64,000 nt of DNA from an uncultured Litoreibacter sp. (GTDB lineage: Bacteria; Pseudomonadota; Alphaproteobacteria; Rhodobacterales; Rhodobacteraceae). The position numbers and the translations under genes are program-made. The stretch spans positions 496,001 to 560,000 of the forward strand of contig CANLOU010000003.1 in NCBI GenBank assembly GCA_947492995.1, read 5' to 3'. Numbering within the stretch: position 1 is the stretch's first letter; every line of letters starts with the position of its first letter. This document shows, one piece after another, positions 8,980 through 17,899 of the stretch. The notes below the pieces were generated by a model. It made no database searches, was not told the origin of the DNA, and saw nothing but the letters and a program-made list of their open reading frames with translations.

Positions 8980-9795
8980 TTAGCGGTCGATGCGGGCCGC
9001 CGACAACGCGATGGCCTGCTGGTAGACCGTTGCTGCGTTCCATTCATTCAACACGCGAAAGTTGGCTGTGCCTTGCTGGTACGGCTGACCCGGCTGCCAA
9101 CCTTTGGCACGCAGGAAATTTGCCGTTGACGCCAGTGCATCGGCTTGGTTGTAGAAATCAGCACGCCCGTCGCCCGTCGCATCCACGCCATATTTCAGCG
9201 CGTTGCCAGGCAAAAACTGGGTGTGGCCCAGCTCGCCATGTGCCGCACCGCGTTGGCCGGGGCTCAGGATGCCACGGTCGACCATCGCCAGCGCCGACAG
9301 CGCATGTGGGATGAAGAAGGCGGAGCGGCGGCAGTCATAGGCGACTGTCAGGATCGAATCCACCACCGGCGTGTTGCCCATGTTGCGGCCAAAACCCGTT
9401 TCCATGCCGTGGATGGCCAGCAAGATGCCTGCGGGCACGCCATATTTGGCTTCAAGTGATTGGTAGAAGCCGGCGTTCTGGGCCTTGCGTTTGCGGGCCT
9501 GCGCCGCAAATCCGTCGACGGAACCGAGCCGAATTTTGATGAACCGGTCGAGCGAATATTTCACGCCTTTCTGGTTGCGATCCGCCGCAATGGTGCTGTT
9601 GGAATACCTGGCGTTTGCCAAGGCCTGAAGGCCGCGATTGCCGATGCCGGCTTGCTTGGCCTCGCTGGCAAACTGGGATTTCCACGTGCCGAACCCACCG
9701 GAGTTGTTCCCGCATTGCGCAGCGAATGCCGCGGCAGGGGCCATGGCGATGAGTGCGGCAAGTGCGGCGCGTCTGAAGGATCGGCGGTTGGTCAT
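8980..9795 (-). CDS. Lytic murein transglycosylase (MltB type, SLT_2)
   Basis: The 271-residue protein has a twin-arginine-like N-terminus (MTNRRSFRRAALAALIAMAPAAAFA) and the catalytic glutamate in AIHGMETGFGRNMGN. The family segment is GELGHTQFLPGNALKYGVDATGDG, where most relatives read GxMGxxQFMP. It cleaves the glycan strands of peptidoglycan to 1,6-anhydro ends in the periplasm. No peptidoglycan-binding domain is fused at the C-terminus. It is convergent with the hydroxyacid dehydrogenase gene, ten bases away. Confidence 0.92.
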   Translation of the reverse strand: MTNRRSFRRAALAALIAMAPAAAFAAQCGNNSGGFGTWKSQFASEAKQAGIGNRGLQALANARYSNSTIAADRNQKGVKYSLDRFIKIRLGSVDGFAAQARKRKAQNAGFYQSLEAKYGVPAGILLAIHGMETGFGRNMGNTPVVDSILTVAYDCRRSAFFIPHALSALAMVDRGILSPGQRGAAHGELGHTQFLPGNALKYGVDATGDGRADFYNQADALASTANFLRAKGWQPGQPYQQGTANFRVLNEWNAATVYQQAIALSAARIDR

Positions 9796-9970
9796 GGCAA
9801 AGGCTCCCGTAAAGTAAACACTGCGCCATCCTAAAGCGAAGGCTGCGCAGCGAAAAGCAGAATTCTGCTGGCAGGCCCTCGGGCGCCTTAATTTGCCCTT
9901 TGTACGCCCAATTCTCTCCGTATTGCCTGTCTATGCCCTTGGTCGATTATCACGTGAAATGGTGGATCAC

Positions 9971-11002
9971 ATGTCGAAGATAGCTTTTGTTCTGCCGGTC
10001 GCATTCGGGGTGATGGCCCTTGGGGCGACGGTTGGGCTGGATTTTTACAAGAAGCAGGCTTTGGCTGGCGAGGACGGCTATTCCGTCGCCAAATATGTTG
10101 AAGATGTGAAAACCTCCTTCACCGCGCAGGCGCGGGAAGCGATCGCGAACCGCAACATGGCTGACTACTTGGGGACCGCCGCAGAAGGCTGGACCAAGCG
10201 CCCTTTCGAGGCGAAAGACATGGAATTGTTGACCGGCAAAACTGCGCCGGAGACCAAGGACGACATCCCCGGATTGTCCAAAGGCGACAAGGCGATGATG
10301 GACCTTGTCTCCGCCAGCGTGACCCGTGGCACCCAAACGGCCGGCAATACCTTCGAGAAAGACGGCACCGTTGTGATCGTGAAAGGGGTCTTTCTGCCAG
10401 CCCGCATCATGAAGGGTTTTGGTGGCAAGCAATTGGGCATGATGGCCGACATGATGAACGGGGTCGGGCTTGGCACCGATTTTGCAATCGTGCGCGGCCT
10501 CAAGTTCCAAGAGGCCATGAACCTGAGCAACGATGCTCCTTATCGCCGCCTCACCGCGTCGTTGACCCCGCAATTGCAATTGTCAGTGATGACCAATGCT
10601 CAGGAAGATGCGGATGTGATGGAAGTTCTGGCGACGCTTGATATTGCGAGTCTGAACCAAATGGTGGTCAAGCCGATCCCCAAAATGGGCGAAAATGACA
10701 TTCTCTTGCTGGCGTCGGCGGAAGGTCTGGCCAACGGGCAGCCCAAGGCCAAATCGGCCGCGTTGGAGGTGATTATGGAGGAGATCGCCAATGCCGAACA
10801 GGAAGCAGAGAAGGCCATTGCGCAATTGGCGGAAGACACAGCGCCAATAAGCGACGCGGAACAGCCGCTGTCGTTTGCGGATCGTCTGTCGTCGCTGCTT
10901 GGGTCGGGCAAATCGTCCACCGAAGAGGTCGAAAAGCCACGTCGCATGGTGTGCAAGATGCAGCAAGGGTTTAAGCGCTGCGCCTTCCCCAAGGAAGAGT
11001 AA
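9971..11002 (+). CDS. Hypothetical protein with N-terminal membrane anchor
   Basis: The product has 343 residues from ATG 9971, chosen because GGTGGA lies just upstream and the helix AFVLPVAFGVMALGATVGLDF then sits at the very N-terminus. It may be a signal anchor. The body has no motif I recognise; residues 255-300 are rich in Ala/Glu and likely helical (LEVIMEEIANAEQEAEKAIAQL). The C-terminus holds two cysteines in MVCKMQQGFKRCAF. The frame is open upstream to 9893, so a longer form is possible. It precedes the dimethylglycine-type dehydrogenase gene by about 100 bases. Function unknown. Confidence 0.75.
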   Translation: MSKIAFVLPVAFGVMALGATVGLDFYKKQALAGEDGYSVAKYVEDVKTSFTAQAREAIANRNMADYLGTAAEGWTKRPFEAKDMELLTGKTAPETKDDIPGLSKGDKAMMDLVSASVTRGTQTAGNTFEKDGTVVIVKGVFLPARIMKGFGGKQLGMMADMMNGVGLGTDFAIVRGLKFQEAMNLSNDAPYRRLTASLTPQLQLSVMTNAQEDADVMEVLATLDIASLNQMVVKPIPKMGENDILLLASAEGLANGQPKAKSAALEVIMEEIANAEQEAEKAIAQLAEDTAPISDAEQPLSFADRLSSLLGSGKSSTEEVEKPRRMVCKMQQGFKRCAFPKEE

Positions 11003-11103
11003 CGACCCGCAGGTCGCAATTGGCACACGAATGTCGATACCCGCTCCGCAATCCATCCCAAAACAGGCAATTTAGGCGCGACACCATTTGAGGGACTGCG
11101 CCC

Positions 11104-13590
11104 ATGAAAACTCACGTTAAAGCACTTGTCGTTGGCGGCGGCGCAGTTGGTACCTCGATTGCCTATCATCTGGGGAAAGCCGGATGGGACACAATGCTGC
11201 TGGAACGCGACGAGTTGACGTCCGGTTCGACGTGGCACGCGGCGGGACTGCTCCCCTATTTCAACATGAGCTATGCCACCACGCATATTCATGACTATTC
11301 CATCAAATTCTACAAAACGCTGGAAGAAGAAACTGGCCTGAACGCGGGCTTTTCCATTTGTGGCAACCTGCGCATGGCGCAGACCAAGGAACGGATGGAC
11401 GAGTATGCTCTCTACGGGGCCACGGCGGAATCCGTGGGAGTTCCTTACGAATGGTTGACCGCCAAGGACATCAAGGACCGCTGGCCGCTGATCCGCACCG
11501 AGGATTTGGAGGGCGCGATTTACCATCCGACCGATGGCTACATCAACCCGGCTGACGTGACGATGGCGATGGCCAAGGGCGCGCGCCAGCATGGCGTGAC
11601 GGTGGAACGTAAGTTGCAGGTTGATGGCTACGAATGGACCGGGTCCGAATGGAAGGTCACAGTTACGAAGATGGTTGAAAAGGGCGGCAATCTTGTCGCC
11701 TCGGACGAGCAGACCGTTATCACGGCAGAACATGTGGTCACCGCGACGGGCAACCACGCGCAGCGCACGGCTGAGCTGTTGAAGATCAAAATTCCGGCGA
11801 TCCCCGTTGAGCACCAGTTCATCGTAATGGAGCAGGACCCCGCGCTGGTGGAATGGCGCAAAGACAACCCCGAGCATCCCGTGATCCGTGATGCCGACGC
11901 GCAGTCCTATGTGCGCGAGGAACGCGGCGGCTGGATTCTGGGCGTCTACGAAAAGAATGCGCCCGCGCGGTTTGAATATGGGGTGCCTGACAGTTTCCGC
12001 GCCGACCTGTTCCAGCTGGATCTGGAGCGGATCGAGGAGCAGTATATGGCGATGATCCATCGCATCCCGTCTTGTGAAACCTGCGGGCTGAAGGACGATT
12101 TCAACGGCCCGATCTGCTACACGCCTGATGGCAACCCGCTGGTCGGCCCCGCGCCGGGGCTGCGGAATATGTGGCTGGCGGAAGGGTTCTCCTTCGGGAT
12201 CACGGCGGCAGGTGGCACGGGCTACTACCTCGCTCAGATGATGGTCGAAGGCGAGGCGGAGATCGACATGGCGTCGCTCGACCCCAAACGCTACGGCTCA
12301 TGGATGACCACCGAGTTTGCCGCGCGCAAGAACGAGGAATGCTACGACCACGTCTACATTCTGCATCACCCGGACGAAGAACGCCCGGCGGCGCGCCCCC
12401 TGCGGACATCACCCGCCTATGACCGCCAAGTCGCACGCGGTGCGCAATTTGGCTGGGTGAACGGCTGGGAACGTCCGAACTACTATGCGCCCGAAGGGTT
12501 TAACGACCATGACAGCCGGTCTTTCCGGCGCGGCGCATGGTGGCAATATGCAGTTGAAGAGGCCAAGGCGATCCGCGAGGGCGTGGGTTTGGTTGATGCG
12601 ACGGCTTTCACCAAACACATCGTCAAAGGCGCAGGCGCTGCGGCTTTTCTGGATTGGTTTACGACCAACAAGCTACCGCGTGTGGGGCGTATCAACCTGA
12701 CCTATGCGCTGACCGGAGCTGGCACGACGCGTACCGAATACACCATCGTGCGATTGGCCGAGGATGAGTTCTACCTCGTGTCGGCGGGGGCATGGACCGC
12801 CTATGACGCTGACTACCTGCGCAAGGCTATCGAAGACAAAGAGGCCGAGTTTGGCCGGATCGAATGTCAGGACGTGACAACCCAATGGGGCGTCTTCGCT
12901 ATCGCGGGGCCGAAGTCGCGCGATGTGTTGAACGCGATCATCAAAGACGCCGATCCTGAAACGGCGCTGTCCAACAAGCGCTTCCCGTGGCTGTCGGCCA
13001 AGCAGATCGAACTGGGCATGTGCCCCGTCAACGCAATCCGAGTGGCCTATACCGGCGAGCTGGGTTGGGAGCTGCACCACCCTATCGAGATGCAGAACTA
13101 CCTGTTCGACTTGTTGGAAAAAGCGGGCGAGCCGCACGGGATGAAGTTGGTTGGTGCGCGGGCGCAGAACTGGCTGCGTCAGGAAAAATCATACCGCGCC
13201 TTTGGCACCGAGCTGGGCCGCGACGCAACGCCTGCGGAGGCTGACTTGCCGCGCTTTATTGATCTCGACAAAGATTTCCACGGAAAAGATGCGATGCAAG
13301 CCATAGGCATCCGCTCGAAATGTGTGACCTTCTTGATTGATGGGCCGGACGACGCCGACCCATGGGGCCGCGAGGCGATCTATGACGGCGACACAAAGGT
13401 TGGGCGTCTCACGTCTGGCGGCTATTCGGTAGCCTTTGGCAAGAGCATCGGTATGGGCTATGTCTCGCCCGAGTTGTCGGCCGTAGGGACCAAGCTACAG
13501 GTCCGCATGCAGCGAAAATTGTGGGACGCCACGATTGTCGAAGACAGCCCCTATGACCCACGAAATGAAACGATCCGCAAAGACGGTTAG
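11104..13590 (+). CDS. GcvT-fused FAD dehydrogenase (dimethylglycine/sarcosine dehydrogenase type)
   Basis: The 828-residue enzyme starts with a DAO domain (ALVVGGGAVGTSIAYHLGKAG) and GSTWHAAGLLPYF, whose His45 matches the residue that binds FAD covalently in dimethylglycine dehydrogenase. A linking FAO_M region follows. The C-terminal half is a GcvT folate-binding aminomethyltransferase fold (AYTGELGWELHHPIEMQ, RLTSGGYSVAFGKSIGMGYV). Such enzymes oxidise an N-methyl group and pass the one-carbon unit to tetrahydrofolate. The likely substrate is dimethylglycine, sarcosine or a related methylamine from osmolyte breakdown, but this cannot be settled here. Confidence 0.9.
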   Translation: MKTHVKALVVGGGAVGTSIAYHLGKAGWDTMLLERDELTSGSTWHAAGLLPYFNMSYATTHIHDYSIKFYKTLEEETGLNAGFSICGNLRMAQTKERMDEYALYGATAESVGVPYEWLTAKDIKDRWPLIRTEDLEGAIYHPTDGYINPADVTMAMAKGARQHGVTVERKLQVDGYEWTGSEWKVTVTKMVEKGGNLVASDEQTVITAEHVVTATGNHAQRTAELLKIKIPAIPVEHQFIVMEQDPALVEWRKDNPEHPVIRDADAQSYVREERGGWILGVYEKNAPARFEYGVPDSFRADLFQLDLERIEEQYMAMIHRIPSCETCGLKDDFNGPICYTPDGNPLVGPAPGLRNMWLAEGFSFGITAAGGTGYYLAQMMVEGEAEIDMASLDPKRYGSWMTTEFAARKNEECYDHVYILHHPDEERPAARPLRTSPAYDRQVARGAQFGWVNGWERPNYYAPEGFNDHDSRSFRRGAWWQYAVEEAKAIREGVGLVDATAFTKHIVKGAGAAAFLDWFTTNKLPRVGRINLTYALTGAGTTRTEYTIVRLAEDEFYLVSAGAWTAYDADYLRKAIEDKEAEFGRIECQDVTTQWGVFAIAGPKSRDVLNAIIKDADPETALSNKRFPWLSAKQIELGMCPVNAIRVAYTGELGWELHHPIEMQNYLFDLLEKAGEPHGMKLVGARAQNWLRQEKSYRAFGTELGRDATPAEADLPRFIDLDKDFHGKDAMQAIGIRSKCVTFLIDGPDDADPWGREAIYDGDTKVGRLTSGGYSVAFGKSIGMGYVSPELSAVGTKLQVRMQRKLWDATIVEDSPYDPRNETIRKDG

Positions 13591-13593
13591 GGC

Positions 13594-13941
13594 TTATTTC
13601 GGCAAGCTCTTCTTGTGCGCCCTCCGGCGCTTCCACAGTTCAAAACGCCGGCGCGTGCGGATCATCGTGTTCGACATTGGCGCGCGTAGCATAGGTAGAT
13701 CGACAGCCAGCAACAGCAGCCCCACGGGCAGCATCCAGAACCCCAGGAATGGCAAGATGGACAGGATGCCCCCTGCAACAAACAGCAAGGCTATGGGCAG
13801 ACGTATGATCCACCAGCCACGCGCCCGTATTGCGTTAAGCGGGCGTCTAAGGGCGGGGAACTGGCGAGACAGCGCGTCAAACTGGCGATCAAGGCGCCGT
13901 TCGTGGCGGTCCTTCAAGGAGTTAAGATCACGGGCCATCAT
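13594..13941 (-). CDS. Small hypothetical membrane protein
   Basis: The 115-residue product has a charged N-terminus (LNSLKDRHERRLDRQFDALS), one hydrophobic hairpin (WWIIRLPIALLFVAGGILSI then LPFLGFWMLPVGLLLLAVDL) and a basic tail ending KRRRAHKKSLPK. The first two codons are both ATG. The LPFLGFWMLPVGLLLLAVDLP motif resembles small PGPGW-type membrane proteins, but I make no functional call. It is convergent with the dehydrogenase gene, three bases away. Confidence 0.75.
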   Translation of the reverse strand: MMARDLNSLKDRHERRLDRQFDALSRQFPALRRPLNAIRARGWWIIRLPIALLFVAGGILSILPFLGFWMLPVGLLLLAVDLPMLRAPMSNTMIRTRRRFELWKRRRAHKKSLPK

Positions 13942-13981
13942 GCCTGCTATTTAGGCAGAGCGGGGTTGCAAATCAACGATC

Positions 13982-15052
13982 TCAAGAAAATCGGGCCGGA
14001 CTGAGTGCTTTAATGACCTCAGGGGGCAGAAGCGACTTTTGGTCTGCAAGGATGTCAGCAAGCAGTTGGCTTGCTGCCGGGGCCGTTTGAAAGCCGTAAC
14101 CGCCTTGTCCCGCGCACCACAAGAAGTTTGGCTGTGCTGCATCTCTTCCGATGACCAATGCGCGGTCTGGCGCAAAGCTGCGAAGTCCTGCCCATGTCGT
14201 CTCGGGCCGGGTGACGGGTTCTGTCACCATTTCTTCGTATCGCGCCAACCCTTCGGCCAACACCATGTCGTCTGCATAGGCATCGCAAGGTGCCAACGGG
14301 TCTTCCTCAGATGGGGACACTAATAGCTTGCCGGCAGACGGTTTTGCATACCATGCCTCGTTCACGCCATCGACGAAGGGCCAACCTGTCATATCATGGC
14401 CTCCAGGCGCTGCGAGCTGCGCGAATGAGCGGCGAAAGGGTTGCAACCCAATTGGCTGGACCCCGGCCATCAGCGCGACTTGGTCGGCCCAGGCGCCAGC
14501 GGCGTTCACAAGTGTCAAGGCCGCGTATGTCTTTGTATCTGTCCGTACTGTCCAGCCCGTCGGGGACCGAGAAATGTCTTGGACGCGCGCGGTTGTCTCT
14601 ATTTCGGCACCATCAGTCCGGGCGGCTTTTGCGAAGCCCTGCACCATGAGATCGGTGTCGAGGTCATGGATGTCTTCGCGGTACCCGGCAAAGCCAACAC
14701 GTGCCGGGTTCAATATCGGGAACTTCGTCTGTGCCTCTGCAATGCTGATCTGTTCCATGTTGAAGGATGGGTATTCCGCTTCAAATGCCTCCTGCTCGCT
14801 GTGCTTGCCCAGCATCATCATGCTGCGCTCTTTCAACAAAGCTTGGTCATGCAGGTAGTCCTCGGAGGCATAGTTCAGCGCGCGCACGACGTCGTTGCCG
14901 TAGTCCTTCAGGAAGATGGCGGCTGAGCGACCGGTCGCGTGGTAGCCAAGGCTGTCCTCTGCCTCCAGAACGGTCACGCTGGCGAATGGTGCGATGCGGG
15001 CGGCGGCGGAGAGGCCTGCGACGCCGCCACCGACAATCAGGACGTCGATCAT
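13982..15052 (-). CDS. FAD-dependent oxidoreductase, DAO family
   Basis: The 356-residue flavoenzyme has the dinucleotide-binding N-terminus MIDVLIVGGGVAGLSAAARI, GYHATGRSAAIF near residue 45, VNAAGAWADQVA in the middle, and the C-terminal CAGQGGYGFQTAPAASQL, all typical of D-amino acid/glycerol-3-phosphate-type oxidases. I start at ATG 15052, one base after the stop of the aldo/keto reductase gene, so the two are translationally coupled. A TTG at 15067 is possible but would overlap that gene. The amine or hydroxyacid substrate is unknown. Confidence 0.88.
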   Translation of the reverse strand: MIDVLIVGGGVAGLSAAARIAPFASVTVLEAEDSLGYHATGRSAAIFLKDYGNDVVRALNYASEDYLHDQALLKERSMMMLGKHSEQEAFEAEYPSFNMEQISIAEAQTKFPILNPARVGFAGYREDIHDLDTDLMVQGFAKAARTDGAEIETTARVQDISRSPTGWTVRTDTKTYAALTLVNAAGAWADQVALMAGVQPIGLQPFRRSFAQLAAPGGHDMTGWPFVDGVNEAWYAKPSAGKLLVSPSEEDPLAPCDAYADDMVLAEGLARYEEMVTEPVTRPETTWAGLRSFAPDRALVIGRDAAQPNFLWCAGQGGYGFQTAPAASQLLADILADQKSLLPPEVIKALSPARFS

Positions 15053-15053
15053 T

Positions 15054-15986
15054 TCACGCTTCTTCAAGGCGGTCTGTGGCCGGGGCGGGGTTTTGGGTGA
15101 GCGCCGTTACGTCTTGATAGATGGCATCGGTCATCTTGAAGGACGCGGCCGCGAGAGAGGGTTCCAACTGCTCGACCGAGCGGGCGGAGATGATGGGCGC
15201 GGCGATGCCTGCGTTGTAAGCGACCCATGCGACCGCAAGCGTGGCGGCGTTCGTTCCGTGTTTTTCGGCCAAAGCGGGCAGGGCGGCGGCGGTTTTATGC
15301 ATCCAGTCGACGTCGTAGCGCTTGGAATACATGTCGACGTCTTTCAAACGGCCACCGGCGCCTTGGGCGTATTTGCCGGTCAGAAGCCCGCCGCCCAGTG
15401 GGGAGTAGGGGACGACCGCGACGTCTTGGTCGGCGCAGGCGGGGATGATCTCGACCTCGGCCTGACGTTTCACAAGGTTGTACATTGGCTGTAGCACGTC
15501 GATTTTCAGGTCGAACGTGGCGGCGGTCTGGACGGCTTTCATCACCTGCCACGCCGCGAAGTTCGAGATGCCCACGTAGCGGATCTTGCCTTGTTGTTTC
15601 AGCTCGGCGAGGGCCTCGAGGCTTTCTTGGAGCGGGGTCTCGGCGTCCCAGCGATGGAGGTACATCAAATCGACGCTGTCCATCTTGAGGCGGTCGAGGC
15701 TGGTCTGGGTGCTGCTGAGGATCGTTTGACGGGTGGAGGGCTGGTCGTAGGCGATCTTGGTGGCGACGATCACGTCGTCCAGTTCGGGGGCTGCGAGCTC
15801 TCCGAGGAAGGTCTCGGATGTCCCGTCGTTATAGACGTAGGCCGTGTCGAAGAAATTGATCCCAGCGGCGCGGCAGGCTTGGTAGAGCGCGGCGGAGGCG
15901 GCGTGGTCGGCGTTGGATCCGAACTGCATGGTTCCGAAGCATAGGGGTGAGGCGGGGGCGCCGGAGCGGGTGAAAAGCTGGGTCAT
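15054..15986 (-). CDS. Aldo/keto reductase
   Basis: The 310-residue protein carries the aldo/keto reductase tetrad: Asp and Tyr in FFDTAYVYNDGTSE, Lys in VIVATKIAYD and His in DLMYLHRWD. YVGISNFAAWQVMKA and VPYSPLGGGLLTGKY are standard family segments. It reduces aldehydes or ketones with NADPH in the cytosol. It is the first gene of a two-gene unit with the downstream FAD oxidoreductase, which suggests, but does not prove, a shared pathway. A 75-bp repeat lies 43 bases upstream of its start. Confidence 0.92.
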   Translation of the reverse strand: MTQLFTRSGAPASPLCFGTMQFGSNADHAASAALYQACRAAGINFFDTAYVYNDGTSETFLGELAAPELDDVIVATKIAYDQPSTRQTILSSTQTSLDRLKMDSVDLMYLHRWDAETPLQESLEALAELKQQGKIRYVGISNFAAWQVMKAVQTAATFDLKIDVLQPMYNLVKRQAEVEIIPACADQDVAVVPYSPLGGGLLTGKYAQGAGGRLKDVDMYSKRYDVDWMHKTAAALPALAEKHGTNAATLAVAWVAYNAGIAAPIISARSVEQLEPSLAAASFKMTDAIYQDVTALTQNPAPATDRLEEA

Positions 15987-16028
15987 GAGGGGATCGTGGC
16001 AGAGAGAGGACGCGGGGGGAAGTGAAAA

Positions 16029-16103
16029 TCCGACGCATGCGTCGAATTCTGTAACCTACTGATATTAATTGGTATTATATTTTTTCTTTACCGCTTATTA
16101 ACC
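16029..16103. repeat. 75-bp palindrome-headed repeat, copy 1
   Basis: It begins with the palindrome CGACGCATGCGTCG (16031-16044), continues AT-rich through TGATATT, and ends in TTAACC. It aligns without gaps to 36,091-36,165, sharing about 51 of 75 bases by hand count, with both ends and the centre best conserved. It lies in the divergent region before the lipoprotein gene. Confidence 0.75.
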
Positions 16104-16219
16104 CGGAAATCATGTGGCCTGAGCGCACCCACGGCGATGTGAAGGGTCGGGTTGCTCGACATCGGCCACGTCTCGCGGTAGCAGGTTTGCAAACAAGGGC
16201 TGAAGGCTGCGGGCGGGTT

Positions 16220-16834
16220 ATGACTGTGAAATTGAATGTTTTGAAGGCGGTGGTTTTTGCCGCGCTGGTGGCCCTTGGGGCGTGCGGCGGCGCGCCGTCT
16301 GCGCGCGATGGCTCTGTGGCACAGGTCGAGCAGGTCAACCGCAACGTGGCGGAGCTGACTGCGGGCATTTTGGCGCTTGGGGCGGGGATTGACCCCGAGG
16401 AAGCGGCGCGGGCCGCGCGGATTTCCTACAGCTATACCGCGCAGCTTGCGCAGGAATACGAAATCGAGGACGCCGCGATTATCCACAACATCAAGGTCAA
16501 TCGCGGCACCAAGCCACGCGGGCTGTGCTGGCACTGGGCCGAGGATATCGAGAACCGTCTAAAGGCGGAGAACTTCCAGACGTTGGACCTGCACCGCGCG
16601 ATTGCAAATTACGACAATTGGCGGTTGGAGCATTCCACAGCCATCATTAGCGCCAAGGGTGCCAGTATGTATGACGGCATGGTGCTGGATCCGTGGCGCG
16701 AAGGCGGGGAGCTGACCTGGAAAACCGTGCGCGACGACAAGCGCTATGCATGGTCGCCTCGGCTGGAGGTGTTCGAGTGGAAGCGCGCGCGCGGGCTTCT
16801 GACCACGCGCTACGTGAAGGCTGCGGGCGGGTAG
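16220..16834 (+). CDS. Hypothetical lipoprotein
   Basis: The 204-residue product has a lipoprotein signal (MTVKLNVLKAVVFAALVALGAC) with the lipobox cysteine at about residue 22. The rest contains a helical part (AQVEQVNRNVAELTAGILAL) and a segment with GLCWHWAEDIENRLKAENF that looks enzyme-like, with conserved-looking Cys-Trp-His. ATG 16220 is preferred over the upstream ATG at 16112 because it places the signal at the N-terminus and follows GCGGGCGGG. I do not recognise the family. The Cys and His could be catalytic, as in NlpC/transglutaminase-like folds, but this is speculation. Confidence 0.75.
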   Translation: MTVKLNVLKAVVFAALVALGACGGAPSARDGSVAQVEQVNRNVAELTAGILALGAGIDPEEAARAARISYSYTAQLAQEYEIEDAAIIHNIKVNRGTKPRGLCWHWAEDIENRLKAENFQTLDLHRAIANYDNWRLEHSTAIISAKGASMYDGMVLDPWREGGELTWKTVRDDKRYAWSPRLEVFEWKRARGLLTTRYVKAAGG

Positions 16835-16935
16835 GCGGTTGTTGCAGACCCGTCAGTCGCGGCACGCCAGTAAATGTCTTGACGCGCGTTCTGAGTTTTG
16901 GGTTTTGGTGAAGCGCGCAGAGCAGCTGAGCGCGC

Positions 16936-17802
16936 TCAGGTCGCGCTGATCCGAATGAAGTCTTTGCCGAGCGAGGTGTTTTTCTGTGCGTCATAGGCCC
17001 CAAGCAGCTCTAGCGCGACATCGTTTGCTTCAAAGACGAGCGCGGCGATTGCAGCTTGTCTGAGTAACTTGTCCGCCGACAAGTCCACCTGCGTCCGAAA
17101 GAAAACCGCGTCTGACCAGATCAACGTCGACCCAGCTATGCCGGGCGACATTTTGGCCGCCTGAGAGCGGGCCAGATAAGAGGGATCGTGCAGGCTATGG
17201 AAGTCAAAACCGCTTTGCGTCAGGGAGGTGAAGACATCCCCGAACAGCGGCTGATTTTTGTAAAGGCTTTGAAATTCCACCTCGGACATCACACACAGAG
17301 TTTTCGCAAGCGTCTTGATGGCGTGAGCCATGATCGTCATTTCGAAACCCTGCACGTCGAGTTTTACGAAGTCCACCACCTCGGGTAGCTCAATGGCGTC
17401 TAGCCGGACGGTGTCCATGGTGAGCTCGGACACAGTTTCAAGCCCGTCGAGCAGTTCGAAACGCGCATTCAGCGCCCCGTTGAGGGGCAACATCGAGGAG
17501 GTCACGTCTTTGTTGTTGAGATAGAGCGTTTCGGGTGTGCCAGCACCAAGCGCTACGGCGCGAATATCGGCATGAGGATCAGCCGCGTTGCGTTCATCCG
17601 CCTTTTCTTTGATCGGCTCGAACCCGACGACCTTGTCGACCAACCCGGCGTCCAACAGCGGCTGGTATACATGCCCGAAAAGGCCCTGCGCCCCGACATC
17701 CACGACCACCAGTTTGCCTTTCAGACTGGCGAAAACGGAATTGGCCAGCGCTTTGACAATCTTGCGGCGGCGGCGTTTGCGGAGGGATCTGAGGAGTTTC
17801 AT
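16936..17802 (-). CDS. FkbM-family methyltransferase
   Basis: The 288-residue protein has the FkbM core: VVVDVGAQGLFGHVYQPLL as SAM motif I near residues 33-50, VVGFEPIKEKADE with the acidic residue after beta-2, VALGAGTPETLYLN, and VDFVKLDVQGFEM, the most diagnostic FkbM segment. FkbM enzymes methylate hydroxyls on sugars or polyketides and are often tied to surface glycans. The N-terminus is very basic (LRSLRKRRRRKIVKAL). It stands alone after the terminator of the purine operon. The acceptor is unknown. Confidence 0.88.
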   Translation of the reverse strand: MKLLRSLRKRRRRKIVKALANSVFASLKGKLVVVDVGAQGLFGHVYQPLLDAGLVDKVVGFEPIKEKADERNAADPHADIRAVALGAGTPETLYLNNKDVTSSMLPLNGALNARFELLDGLETVSELTMDTVRLDAIELPEVVDFVKLDVQGFEMTIMAHAIKTLAKTLCVMSEVEFQSLYKNQPLFGDVFTSLTQSGFDFHSLHDPSYLARSQAAKMSPGIAGSTLIWSDAVFFRTQVDLSADKLLRQAAIAALVFEANDVALELLGAYDAQKNTSLGKDFIRISAT

Positions 17803-17844
17803 ATCAGGTTGCTATGCTGCGCGGCCAAACGGGTCAAGCGCTAC

Positions 17845-17876
17845 AAAAAAGGCCCGCATTTGCATGCGGGCCTTTT
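17845..17876 (-). terminator. Rho-independent terminator of the purine operon
   Basis: Read on the minus strand, GGCCCGCAT-GCAA-ATGCGGGCC forms a nine-base-pair stem with a four-base loop (17,851-17,872), followed by six T residues (17,845-17,850). It sits 24 bases after the stop of the binding-protein gene. The other strand ends in only four T residues, so it may act weakly in both directions. Confidence 0.9.
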
Positions 17877-17899
17877 CCCTATTTGCAGGTTGGTATCCC

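Noticed and set aside
10600-12060. A 486-codon minus-strand open frame
   Set aside because: It crosses two plus-strand genes, one of which (GcvT-fused dehydrogenase) is certain. The translation has no family look.
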